Assembly (NCBI RefSeq): GCF_005047355.1
Contig: NZ_SUMC01000019.1
Location: 1 to 64,000, forward strand
Direction of reading: 5' to 3'
DNA: 64,000 nucleotides
From: Actinacidiphila oryziradicis
GTDB lineage: Bacteria > Actinomycetota > Actinomycetes > Streptomycetales > Streptomycetaceae
Under the pieces are notes generated by a model, which worked only from the letters and a program-made list of their open reading frames with translations, was not told the origin of the DNA and made no database searches. This document shows, piece by piece, positions 44,405 through 56,916 of the stretch. The translations under genes and the position numbers were made by a program. Numbering within the stretch: the stretch's first letter is position 1; every line of letters starts with the position of its first letter.

Positions 44405-47400
44405 ATGCATGACGACCGCAAGCAGGTCGAGGGCCGCCTCGACCGCGTCCTTGAGCAGCGGATCCGCCCCGCCGTGTACGCCGCGTCCATCCCGCTCACC
44501 CTCACCGCCTGGCACGTCCCCGACGAGCCGGTCCCCGTCGCCGAAGCCCTGGCCGCCGACTACGCACCGTTCGCCGTCGGCGAGCGCTGGGGCAGGCCCT
44601 GGTCGACGACCTGGATCCGCGCCACAGGCACCGTGCCCGCCGCATGGGCCGGGAAGCGTGTCGAGGCCGTCTTCGACCTGGGCTTCGTCGGCGACTGGCC
44701 CGGCAACCAGGCCGAGGCCCTGGTCCACGACGCCGCCGGGCAACCCGTCAAGGGCATCGAGCCGCGCAATCAGTACGTCCCCGTCGCCAACCCCGCCGAC
44801 GGCGGCGAGCCGGTCGAGCTGCTCCTCGAAGCCGCCGCGAACCCCGACATCCTGGCCAACGGCTTCCTGCCGACCCCCTTCGGCGACAAGCTGACCGCGC
44901 CGCCCGAGCCGATCTACACGATGGGCCGCGCCGACCTCGCCGTACTCGACGAGAACGTCTGGCACCTCGTGCTCGACATCGAGGTCGCGGCCGAGCTGAT
45001 GCGAGAGCTCTCCGACGGCGACCCGCGCCGTCATGAACTGCTGCGCGCCCTGGAACAGATGCTTGATGCCCTCGACATCGCCGATGTCGCCGGCACCGCC
45101 GCCGCTGCCCGCGAGCAGCTCACCGACGTGCTCTCCCGGCCCGCCAACGCCAGCGCGCACACCCTCTCCTCGGTCGGCCACGCCCACATCGACAGCGCCT
45201 GGCTGTGGCCGCTGCGCGAGACCGTACGCAAGACCTCGCGCACCTTCTCCAACGTCACCGCGCTCGCCCAGGACTACCCCGACTTCGTCTTCGCCTGCTC
45301 CCAGGCGCAGCAGTACGCCTGGGCCAAGGAGCACTATCCCGAGGTCTACCAGCGGATGCAGGACGCCGCGAAGGCCGGCAACTGGGTCCCGGTCGGCGGC
45401 ATGTGGGTCGAGGCCGACGGCAATCTGCCCGGCGGCGAGGCGATGGCCCGCCAACTCGTCACAGGCAAGCGGTTCTTCGCGGAGGAGTTCGGTGTCGAGT
45501 GCGAGGGGGTGTGGCTGCCCGACTCCTTCGGCTACACCGGCGCGTATCCGCAGCTCGCACGGCTGGCCGGGATGCACTGGTTCCTCACCCAGAAGATCTC
45601 CTGGAACCAGACCAACAAGATGCCGCACCACACCTTCTGGTGGGAGGGCATCGACGGCAGCCGGGTCTTCACCCACTTCCCGCCCGTCGACACCTACAAC
45701 GCCATCTTCTCCGGTGAGGAGATGGCCCACGCCGTCCGCAACTACGCCGACAAGGGCGGCGGCACCCGCTCCCTGGTGCCCTTCGGCCACGGCGACGGCG
45801 GTGGCGGCCCCACCCGCGAGATGATGGAGAAGGCCCGCCGCCTGCGCGACCTCGAAGGCTCGCCCAAGGTCGTCGTCCAGGATCCCAACGCCTTCTTCCG
45901 CGACGCCCAGGCCGAGTACGAAGACGCCCCCGTCTGGTCCGGTGAGCTCTACCTGGAGCTTCACCGCGCGACCTACACCAGCCAGGCCCGCACCAAGTCC
46001 GGCAACCGGCGCAGCGAGCACCTGCTGCGCGAGGCCGAACTGTGGGCCGCGACGGCGGCGCTGCGGGCGGGCTCGGAGTACGCGTACCCGTACGAGGACC
46101 TGGACCGGCTGTGGAAGACGGTGCTGCTGCACCAGTTCCACGACATCCTGCCCGGCAGCTCGATCGCGTGGGTGCACCGCGAGGCAGAGGCGACGTACGC
46201 GCGGGTCCGCGAAGAGCTGGAAAAGCTGATCGCAGCGGCTACCAAGGTTGTGGGCAATCGTCCCGCAGGGCCGAGCGAAGCGAGATGGGGGCACCTCCCA
46301 GCGGTAGCTGGGGGAGGGTGGGCACAACCCGGCCACCGGCCCGCACCGTGGGTGTTCAACACCAGCCCCCGCGACCGCACCGAGGTGATAGCGGTCCCGT
46401 CAGACCTCGCCCCGGCCGAAGGCCAGCCGCTGTCCGACGGCACGACAGCCGTCTACACGACGGTGCCCGGCTCCGGCGCCGCCCCGCTCGCCGCAGAGGC
46501 GGCACCCGTCGCACCGGTCACCGCGGCGGACCGCACCCTGGCCAACGGCCTCGTCCGCGTCGAGTTCGACGACGACGGTCTCTTCGTCTCCGTACGCGAC
46601 CTGGTCGCCGACCGCGAGGTCCTGGCGCCGGGGGAGCGGGGCAACCTGCTGCGGCTGCACACCGACCTGCCCAACGAGTGGGACGCCTGGGACATCGACA
46701 AGCACTACAAGCGCCGGTACACCGACCTCACCGCTGTCGACTCGATCACGGTCGTGGAGAGCGGCCCGCTGGTCGGCGCCATCCGGGTCGAGCGCTCCTT
46801 CGGCTCGTCCAAGGTCGTGCAGACCGTGACACTGCGGGCCGGCAGCCCGCGCATCGACATCGACACCGAGCTCGACTGGCACGAGACCGAGAAGATCCTC
46901 AAGGCGGCCTTCCCGCTGGACGTCCACGCCGACCGCTCGGCGGCCGAGATCCAGTTCGGGCATGTGTTCCGGCCCACCCACACCAACACCAGCTGGGAGG
47001 CGGCCCGTTTCGAGGTCTTCTGCCACCGCTGGGTCCATGTCGCCGAGGCGGGCTACGGAGTCGCGGTCCTCAACGACTCGACCTACGGTCATGATGTCGG
47101 CCGCACCGCCCGGGAGGACGGCGGCACCACCACGACCCTGCGGCTCAGCCTGGTACGGGCACCCCGCGTCCCCGACCCGCACGCGGACCAGGGTGCGCAC
47201 CGGATGACGTACTCCCTGCTGCCCGGAGCCACGATCGCCGACGCGGTGGAAGGCGGCTACGCGCTCAACCTACCGCTGCGGGTCGAGCCGGGAGCCGCCG
47301 CGGAGGCGCCCGCGCCGCTGGTGGGTATCGAGGGTACGGCGGCCTCGATCGAGGCCGTCAAGCTGGCCGACGACCGGTCCGGGGATGTCATCGTACGAAT

Positions 47401-47580
47401 GTATGAATCCCTGGGCGGGCGGGCTCGCACCAGGGTGACCCCCGGCTTCCCGGTGGCGAACGCCCAGGTCGTCGACCTCCTGGAACGTCCGCTGGACGAG
47501 GACCCGATCGAGCCTGACGCCGACGGCGGCATCCCGGTGAGTCTGCGGCCCTTCCAGATCCTCACCCTGCGCCTCACACC

Positions 47581-47590
<10 letters not shown>
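44405..47590 (+). CDS. GH38 alpha-mannosidase with an in-frame repeat insertion
   Basis: A 1061-residue alpha-mannosidase. After an N-terminal beta domain of about 240 residues comes the catalytic barrel, with zinc-binding H259 and H261 and D263 (GHAHIDSAWLW) and the nucleophile D373 in WLPDSFGYTG. Middle-domain text is HQFHDILPGSSIAWVHREA, and beta domains follow. Residues about 615-648 (VVGNRPAGPSEARWGHLP onward) are encoded by copy B of the dispersed element, placed in the linker before the WVFNTSPRD strand, where homologues have only a short variable linker. The frame is preserved. AGGAG is about 12 bases before the ATG. The enzyme probably trims mannosides in the cytoplasm. Confidence 0.94.
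46247..46328 (+). repeat. Dispersed MITE-like element, copy B, inside the GH38 gene
   Basis: An 82-bp element from GTTGTGGGCA to TGGGCACAAC, imperfect terminal inverted repeats of 10 bp. The internal GGGGGCACCTCCC and GGGGGAGGGTG match copies A, C and D. Homology with copy A continues to about 46347 (CCACCGGCCCGCAC). It is translated in frame within the mannosidase. Confidence 0.85.
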
Positions 47591-50989
<3,399 letters not shown>

Positions 50990-51025
50990 CGCCTGTGGGG
51001 TGGGCATGTGCGGGGCGGGGGCTCC

Positions 51026-51117
51026 GTTGTGCCCACCCTCCCCCAGCTACCCCCCAGCCTTCGGCCGGGAGGTGCCCTCAGGAGTTCGCTCGGCCCTGCC
51101 GCACGCCTGCCCACAAC
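51026..51117 (-). repeat. Dispersed MITE-like element, copy C
   Basis: A 92-bp copy in reverse orientation between the GH2 and XRE-cupin genes, both of which end next to it. Terminal repeats are GTTGTGCCCA and TGCCCACAAC on the plus strand. The centre has the CCGAAGGCTGGGGGG segment also seen in copy D, read on the minus strand, plus a short local duplication. It may also act as a terminator between the convergent genes. Confidence 0.8.
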
Positions 51118-51120
51118 GGG

Positions 51121-51765
51121 TCAGGGGTGCGGCTCTGTGGCGCTCTGGACGGTGAGGATCCGGATTGGCTCGGGGGCGCCGACCGCGCGCCAGCGGTGCG
51201 GGGTGCCACCGGGGTAGCAGATGCTGTCGCCGGGGCCGAGGCGGTGGAGGCGGGGGCCGTCGAAGGTCTGCAGGTCGATCTCGATCTCGCCGTCGATCAG
51301 GTAGAGGAATTCGTCTCCCGGGTGGTCGTAGTACTCCTCGAAGGCCGGCGGGGCTCCGGTGTACTCGACGGGGTGCCAGGCGTAGGAGGCGGCTCCCAGC
51401 ATCCGGGCCACCCCGCCGGAGTTGCTCACAGGGAGGCCTTCACCGGCGCGTACGAGGTGCACGGAGCTGGCCGGGGTGTCAGGGTGCGATACCGCTGTGG
51501 CGACCATGAGGGCCTGCTGTGTGGTGCCCAGGGCGCGGGCGATGCGGTGCAGTGAAGGCATGCTCGGCCGGGTCAGGCCCCGTTCCAGCTGGCTGAGGAA
51601 GGGGTGCGACAGCTCGGCCAGCCGGGCGAGTTGGACAAGTGTCAGGCCTCGCTCCTTGCGCAGCCGCCGGATCGCCGCGCCGAGCCCGGCGCGCAGTACC
51701 GCGTCCTGGTCCGGGGCGGTGGACTGGGCGGCGGGCGCTGTGCGGCTTGCGGGCTGGGCTGGCAT
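51121..51765 (-). CDS. XRE-family regulator with cupin domain
   Basis: A 214-residue regulator: an N-terminal Cro/CI-type HTH (IRRLRKERGLTLVQLARLAE, then SHPFLSQLERGLTRPSMPSL) and a C-terminal cupin (EEYYDHPGDEFLYLIDGEIE, then GDSICYPGGTPHRW). Such regulators often control nitrogen or amine catabolic genes and bind a small ligand in the cupin. ATG 51763-51765 is preferred over an upstream in-frame start because it follows a TAGGA ribosome site and gives the normal length. It is divergent from the flavin reductase operon. Confidence 0.9.
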   Translation of the reverse strand: MPAQPASRTAPAAQSTAPDQDAVLRAGLGAAIRRLRKERGLTLVQLARLAELSHPFLSQLERGLTRPSMPSLHRIARALGTTQQALMVATAVSHPDTPASSVHLVRAGEGLPVSNSGGVARMLGAASYAWHPVEYTGAPPAFEEYYDHPGDEFLYLIDGEIEIDLQTFDGPRLHRLGPGDSICYPGGTPHRWRAVGAPEPIRILTVQSATEPHP

Positions 51766-51862
51766 GACGGGAATCCTAAGCGGTCGTGGTCGGGGGCCCG
51801 GTCGCTCCGGTGGAGGCGGCAGCCGGGGTTTTACGCCGCCGAAACACCGGGGTCCTACGCTC

Positions 51863-51883
51863 AATGTTGATGTCACGAACATT
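51863..51883. promoter_or_regulatory. Divergent promoter region with AATGTT-N9-AACATT
   Basis: A 6-bp inverted repeat lies within a plus-strand promoter candidate (TTGATG at 51867-51872, 18-base spacer, TAGTCC at 51891-51896) and within the leader of the leftward regulator gene. It is a candidate operator for the XRE-cupin protein. Confidence 0.5.
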
Positions 51884-51936
51884 CTCAGTGTAGTCCTGTG
51901 CCGTCAGCCCGCCGCCCAGCCAGCCAGGGAGCCCGC

Positions 51937-52464
51937 ATGACCGCGACCACCGCCGACCGTTCCGCCGGAGTCCCACCGGAAGCCGCTTTCGTCGATGCCA
52001 TGGCAGCGCTGGCCGGTGGAGTCTGCGTTGTCACGGCCCCGACACCCGAGGGCCGCCCGGTGGGCTTCACGAGCACCGTCGTGATGAGCCTGAGCCGTGA
52101 GCCGCAACCGCTCGCGGTCGGTGTGAACCGGGCCGGCCGCACCCTGCCCGTGCTGCTCGGCGGCCGGAGATTCGCGCTCAACATCCTGCACGCGGGCGCC
52201 GAGCACGTCGCCCGCCGGTTCGCCGAGGGTACGGCCGACAGGTTCGCCGCCCTGGAATGGTCCGCTGACGGGACAGGACTGCCGCTGCTGAGGGCGTACA
52301 GCTCCTGTGTCCTCGTGTGCCGCGTCGATGAGGACCTGCCGGCCGGGGACCACCGGCTGCTGATCGCCGCGGTGGAACGGATCATGCCCGGCACGGGCGG
52401 CCCGACCGCCCTGGTCCACCACGGCCGCCGCTACCACGCGCTCGACGCGGCCCCGGCCGCATGA
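51937..52464 (+). CDS. Flavin reductase-like protein
   Basis: A 175-residue protein of the flavin reductase (FMN-binding split-barrel) family. It has FVDAMAALAGGVCVVTAPTP, the VGFTSTVVMSLSREPQPLAV flavin-binding block and FALNILHAGAEHVARRF. It could supply reduced flavin to a monooxygenase. ATG 51937 has AGGGAG six bases upstream. The stop overlaps the MBL gene start, so they are coupled. No obvious partner monooxygenase is in the window. Confidence 0.88.
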   Translation: MTATTADRSAGVPPEAAFVDAMAALAGGVCVVTAPTPEGRPVGFTSTVVMSLSREPQPLAVGVNRAGRTLPVLLGGRRFALNILHAGAEHVARRFAEGTADRFAALEWSADGTGLPLLRAYSSCVLVCRVDEDLPAGDHRLLIAAVERIMPGTGGPTALVHHGRRYHALDAAPAA

Positions 52465-53357
52465 CCGGTCCCCAGTGGTTCTCCGTACGCGAGACCGGCC
52501 CCGGCGCCTATGTGATCGCCGAACCCGGCCACGTCAACAGCTACCTCCTGCTCGGCGACGACCTGGCCCTGCTCTACGACACCGGAATGGGCATGGACGA
52601 CATCGGCGGGGAGGTCCGGAAGCTGACCGCGCTGCCCCTGCTGGTCGTCAACTCCCACCACCACTTCGACCACCGCGGCGGCAACGCCTCCCTGGCCGGA
52701 TACGCCAAGGACATCGCCGTCCACGCCGACGGCGCCGACCTGCACACCACCCCGGCGCCGCGCGAGTGGCTGGAGTCGTACGGGCACATCGCACGTGGGC
52801 TGCGGGAGAGATACGAGGAGTTCCACGCGCTGGACACCGGCGGCTTCTTCCTCACCGACTCCCGCATCGAGGTCCGGCCCGTGCCCGAGTTGGCGGACTG
52901 GCGCATCGAGGCGGTGCGGCCCACCCGGCTGCTGCGCGAAGGCGATGTGCTCGACCTCGGCGGCCGGCGGCTGGAGGTGCTGCACACCCCCGGCCACTCG
53001 CCCGACGGCATCTGTTTGTGGGAACCGGAGACCGGTCTGCTGCTGGCCGGGGACACCCTGATCAGCGGCACCTTCTTCGCCCATGTGCCGGGCGCCGACG
53101 TGGCCGCCTTCGCCGCCTCGACCTGCCGCCTGGCGCGACTCCCGGTCACCACCGCACTGCTCGGCCACAATCTGCGGCACCGCGGGTCCCGCACCTTCGT
53201 GGGGCAGGTGGCCGAGGCGTTCGAGGCCGTACGGGACGGCCGCACCCGCCCCACCGCGTCGGCCGACATGTTCGGCGTACCCGTCCGCCGCCACGACTTC
53301 GACGGCTTCGCGGTGCTCACCGCCCCGCTCACGACCCCGCGGGAATCGGTGCGATGA
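52461..53357 (+). CDS. Metallo-beta-lactamase-fold hydrolase
   Basis: A 298-residue MBL-fold protein. The metal-binding HxHxDH is H66-H-H68-F-D70-H71 (NSHHHFDHRGG). Further ligands lie in VLHTPGHSPDG and LLAGDTLISG, and the last histidine in LLGHNLRH. The substrate is unknown; the fold suits lactones, thioesters or glutathione adducts. It overlaps the flavin reductase stop by four bases and the next reading frame by four bases (ATGA at 53354), so it lies inside a coupled catabolic operon that has since been damaged downstream. Confidence 0.88.
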   Translation: MTGPQWFSVRETGPGAYVIAEPGHVNSYLLLGDDLALLYDTGMGMDDIGGEVRKLTALPLLVVNSHHHFDHRGGNASLAGYAKDIAVHADGADLHTTPAPREWLESYGHIARGLRERYEEFHALDTGGFFLTDSRIEVRPVPELADWRIEAVRPTRLLREGDVLDLGGRRLEVLHTPGHSPDGICLWEPETGLLLAGDTLISGTFFAHVPGADVAAFAASTCRLARLPVTTALLGHNLRHRGSRTFVGQVAEAFEAVRDGRTRPTASADMFGVPVRRHDFDGFAVLTAPLTTPRESVR

Positions 53358-54263
53358 CCCTGCCACAGCTGCTGCTGCGCGACGCGCGTCTCCCCGACGG
53401 GGCGGTCCGTGACCTGCTGCTCGACGGCGTCGACGGCCTCGTCCGCCGGGTCGCCGCCCCCGGCCTGCTGCCCGCCGGGCCGGACGAAATCGACCTGTCC
53501 GGAAGTCGTCCCCTGCACGGCGGACGCCGAGCCCTTCACCGTACGGGGCGCCGACGCACTCCTGTACATCCACGCCTACGGCACCTCCGGCATCACCGCC
53601 ACCGCGACCGTGCGGCTGCAGCGGGCCCGCGACTGGACCGGGCTCTTCGCGGCCTTCGACGACTGGCGGCCGGCCACCGCCGCACTGTCCGATCTCGTAC
53701 GTCTCGAACCGGCACCGCGCCTCGCGTCCCTGGACGAGGCCGGGCTCGTCCGGGCCTTCCAGCCCGACCCGGCACTGGACCCGGCGGCTCTCAGCCTGCG
53801 CGCCATCGTCGAGGCCGGGGCGGCCGGGACCGCGCGGGCGATCATCTCCCGGCACGGCGGAAGAGTCCTGGAGGTCCGGCCCGCGCCGGAAGGCCCCGCG
53901 CTGGTCAGCTCGCTGTCCTTCAACCACCCCACGTACCACCTGATGAAGGCAGAGGACGGCTGGTTCCACCTGGAGATCGGCGGTGACGTGCTGCTCGGCG
54001 ACCCCGCGGAGATCAGGAAGGTCTTCCCCGGCACCCTGCTGCACCTGGAAGGGATGCGCTCCGGGACCGTCGGGATGCTGATGGCGCGATACGAGGACGA
54101 GCAGACCGTCTACGACGGCATCGCCGCCCTCGAAGTGCTGGGGGTCGGTGTGCACAGCCCGCACAACTGGTACGTGGACCGCCGGGTCGATCTCGTACGG
54201 AGCGCTGCGCGCGCCGCTGACCCACGGGGCTTGCTCAACCCCGGCAAGCTGCCGGCGCCGTAG
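53354..54263 (+). pseudogene. Deletion fusion of an amidohydrolase front and an FAD-oxidase tail
   Basis: From ATG 53354 to about 53500 the frame reads MTLPQLLLRDARLPDGAVRD and GPDEIDLSGS, the N-terminus of a cytosine-deaminase-like amidohydrolase just before its metal-binding HxH. At about 53501 the frame changes, and from 53502 to the TAG at 54263 it reads EVVPCTADAEPFTVRGADAL and DPRGLLNPGKLPAP, the C-terminal half of an FAD-linked (glycolate/lactate-type) oxidase including its final LNPGK motif. So most of the amidohydrolase and the FAD-binding front of the oxidase are missing. Neither protein can be functional. Confidence 0.8.
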
Positions 54264-54319
54264 CCCGTGTCACCACGGCCACGGCCCGGACAAACACGTA
54301 TACCCAGGAAGGAGTTACC

Positions 54320-55102
54320 GTGGCATTCACCCGCTTCATCGACCTCACCGCTCCGGCCGCCGAGCGGCTGCGCGAGGACACCGTCGCCGTCCTGCCGATC
54401 GGCGCGATCGAGCAGCACGGGCCCCATCTGCCCGTCGCCACCGACTACTACATCGCCGAGGCCATCGCCGAGGGAGCCGCCCGAGCCGCCGGGGAGACCT
54501 GCGACATCACCCTGCTGCCAGGGCTGGCGTACGCGAAGTCCGACGAACACGCCTGGTCCGGCGGCACCCTGTGGCTCGGCGCCCGCACCCTGCTGGCCGT
54601 GCTCGACGACATCGGGCGCTCCCTGGCCGCGGGCCCGGTGCGCCGGCTGGCCTTCCTCAACGCCCACGGCGGCAACAGCGCCCTGCTCGGCGTCGTGCTC
54701 CGCGAACTGCGCACCCGGCACGGCCTGCGGACCTTTCTGCTCCACGCATCGCTCCCCGCCGACCAGGGGGGCACCTCGCCCGCCTCGGAACTCGGGCTCG
54801 GCGTGCACGGCGGGCTCAATGAGACCGCCGCGATGCGCCACCTCCACCCGGAGCTGGTGGACATGGCGCAGGCCCGCCGCAGCGTCCCGGACCATCTGAC
54901 GGCGTACGAGTACATCGGCTTCGGCAAGCCGGTCTCCTTCGGCTGGACCAGCGACGACTTCGGCACCGGAAACGGCGTCATCGGCGATCCCGCACCGGCC
55001 ACACCGGAACTCGGCCGCAAACTCGTCGAAGCGGCGATCGCCAACAACGCCGCCGCACTGCGCGAATGTGCCCGTTTCCTGCCCTACCGCCCGACCGGCT
55101 GA
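54320..55102 (+). CDS. Creatininase-family amidohydrolase
   Basis: A 260-residue metal-dependent amide hydrolase of the creatininase family. The metal-binding motif is IGAIEQHGPHLPVATDYY near residue 28; other family segments are HAWSGGTLWLGA, FLNAHGGNSA and GVHGGLNETAAM. Family members hydrolyse creatinine, formamidopyrimidines or related cyclic amides. The GTG at 54320 has GGAAGGAG six bases upstream. It follows the fusion pseudogene by 56 bases and probably belonged to the same operon, pointing to breakdown of a cyclic nitrogen compound. Confidence 0.9.
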   Translation: MAFTRFIDLTAPAAERLREDTVAVLPIGAIEQHGPHLPVATDYYIAEAIAEGAARAAGETCDITLLPGLAYAKSDEHAWSGGTLWLGARTLLAVLDDIGRSLAAGPVRRLAFLNAHGGNSALLGVVLRELRTRHGLRTFLLHASLPADQGGTSPASELGLGVHGGLNETAAMRHLHPELVDMAQARRSVPDHLTAYEYIGFGKPVSFGWTSDDFGTGNGVIGDPAPATPELGRKLVEAAIANNAAALRECARFLPYRPTG

Positions 55103-55146
55103 CGGGAGCCCGCCGCCGCCATGGCCGTGCCGTCGCGTCGCGTCGC

Positions 55147-55758
55147 TCAGACCAAGCCGCTGAGGCGATGGTCCAGCTGGTGGGCCGTTGCGTGGCCGAC
55201 GGCCACCACCGTGGTCTGCCCGCCATCCACCGCCAGCAGCGTCGGAAAGTCATCGACCCCCAGCTCCCGCGCCCGGCGGAAGTCGGCCCGAGCCGCGGTG
55301 TCGGCGCCGGAGGACCGGAAGGCGGCGACAATGGTGTCGGCGTCCAGCCCGTTCGCGTCGGCGATCTTCCGGTAGGTCGCGGGATCGGACAGGCTCAGCC
55401 CGTCCACGTAGAACGCCGCCTGGAGCGCCGCGGCCAGCCCCGTCGCCCGGCGCGGAGCGGCCTCGCGCAGGACCGCCATGCCTCGCGCGGCGGCTTCGGA
55501 GTCCATGACGAACGAGCCGTCGGCGATGAGCCGCTCGTAGCCGTCACCGAAGGAGACCCCGGTGAGCCGGCTGATCTTGGCATTGGCGGCCTGGACGTGG
55601 CCGAACTGGCGGACCGGGACCCGACGGGTGCCGGTGAACAGGCCGCCCGAGACCACCTCGACAGGGCTGTCCGGGTGACGGTCGGCCAGGTCGGCGAGGG
55701 TCCTGGCGAACCCGTAGGACCAGCCGCAATAGGCGTCGAAGACGTAGACGAGCTGCAT
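55147..55758 (-). CDS. DsbA-family thioredoxin-fold protein with CGWS site
   Basis: A 203-residue thioredoxin-fold protein of the DsbA/FrnE type. The active-site region reads DAYCGWSYGF, so the usual CxxC has one cysteine only (C11) followed by serine. The cis-proline loop is DDFPTLLAVDGG. It has no signal peptide and is cytoplasmic. A single-cysteine site fits a glutathione-transferase-like, isomerase or mycothiol-linked reaction better than disulfide exchange. It is convergent with the creatininase gene. Confidence 0.82.
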   Translation of the reverse strand: MQLVYVFDAYCGWSYGFARTLADLADRHPDSPVEVVSGGLFTGTRRVPVRQFGHVQAANAKISRLTGVSFGDGYERLIADGSFVMDSEAAARGMAVLREAAPRRATGLAAALQAAFYVDGLSLSDPATYRKIADANGLDADTIVAAFRSSGADTAARADFRRARELGVDDFPTLLAVDGGQTTVVAVGHATAHQLDHRLSGLV

Positions 55759-55855
55759 TCCCGTGCCTCCAGCTCATGCGGTGCCCGCGAGGTGCGGGCC
55801 CGTCCAGCTTCGGCCGGGTATCTCGTCGCCGCAAACCGGGGCAAAATCTCAAGGG

Positions 55856-56872
55856 TCAGGATGACTCGCGCCGCACCAGCTCGGTCGGCAGAATGACCGC
55901 CGAGGGGTCGTCACCGGCGATACGGGCCAGCAGCAGGCGCACCATCTCAGTGCTGATCCGGTCGAACGGCTGCCGGATCGTGGTGAGCGGCGGCCGGGTG
56001 GCCAGTGCGGCCGGCGAGTCGTCGAAGCCGCCGACGGCGACATCGTGCGGGACGCTGCGCCCGGCGTGTTCCAGCGCGACCAGCGCGCCCTGCGCCATGA
56101 GGTCGGAGGCGACAAAGACCGCGTCGAGGTCGGGGGCGCGCCGTAGCAGGGCCGTCATCGCGGCCTCGCCGCCAGCCCGGCTGTAGTCGCTCTCGGCGAT
56201 CAGCGCCTCGTCGGCCGGGAGCCCGGCGGCGGCCAGCTCCTCTCGGTACCCGGCGAGCCGCTGGACGCCGCCCGGGGTGTCGAGAGGGCCCGTGATCGTC
56301 GCGATCCGGCGCCGTCCGCCGGCCGCGAGATGCCGGACCATCGCCCGGGCGCCGCCGCGCTCGTCGGCACCGACATAGGCGATCTGGCCGCCGAGCCCGA
56401 GCGGTTCACCGCAGGCGACGACCGGGATTTGGGCCTTGGCCAGCCGCTCGGCCATGGGGTTGCCGGAGTGGCTGGAGACCAGCAGCACGCCGTCGACATG
56501 GCCGCCGGTGATGTACCGCGTTATCCGGCGCCGCTCGGCCTCGTTACCGGCGATCATCAGCAGCAACGGGATGTCGTGCGCGGCCAGTGCCTGAGTGCAG
56601 CCGCGCAGCAGCACACTGAAGTTCGGGTCCTCGAAGAACCGCTCCTGCGGCTCGGTGAGCAGGAAGCCCACCGAGTCCGAACGCCCCGTGATCAGGCTGC
56701 GGGCGTGCCGGTTGACGACGTACCCCGTCCTGCGGATCGCCGCGTTGACCGCCGCCAGCGCCGTCGGACTGACGTTGTGCCCGCCGTTGAGCACCCGCGA
56801 CACCGTGCCGCGCGAGACCCCGGCCTCGCGTGCCACATCGTGGATGGTCGGCGGGCGACGTCGTTCCTTCAA
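55856..56872 (-). CDS. LacI-family regulator of the galactan locus
   Basis: A 338-residue LacI repressor. The HTH is TIHDVAREAGVSRGTVSRVL, with hinge YVVNRHARSL. The C-terminal sugar-binding domain contains VDGVLLVSSHSGNP and VGGFDDSPAALATRPPLTTI. The TTG start (56870-56872) is preceded by GGAAAGG. It lies immediately downstream of the transporter genes on the same strand. The CTGTGA-type operators at 60095-60130 are the expected targets, with galactose or a galacto-oligosaccharide as likely inducer. Functionally it corresponds to GanR of Bacillus, although that protein is also LacI-type only by analogy. Confidence 0.91.
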   Translation of the reverse strand: MKERRRPPTIHDVAREAGVSRGTVSRVLNGGHNVSPTALAAVNAAIRRTGYVVNRHARSLITGRSDSVGFLLTEPQERFFEDPNFSVLLRGCTQALAAHDIPLLLMIAGNEAERRRITRYITGGHVDGVLLVSSHSGNPMAERLAKAQIPVVACGEPLGLGGQIAYVGADERGGARAMVRHLAAGGRRRIATITGPLDTPGGVQRLAGYREELAAAGLPADEALIAESDYSRAGGEAAMTALLRRAPDLDAVFVASDLMAQGALVALEHAGRSVPHDVAVGGFDDSPAALATRPPLTTIRQPFDRISTEMVRLLLARIAGDDPSAVILPTELVRRESS

Positions 56873-56916
56873 AGCGGGCAGCCTTTCCGTGGGTGTGAGG
56901 CGGGGTGTGCGGCTGG

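Noticed and set aside
44387-46336. 649-codon minus-strand frame opposite the GH38 gene
   Set aside because: Antisense shadow; the plus-strand frame has zinc ligands, the nucleophile and full family length.
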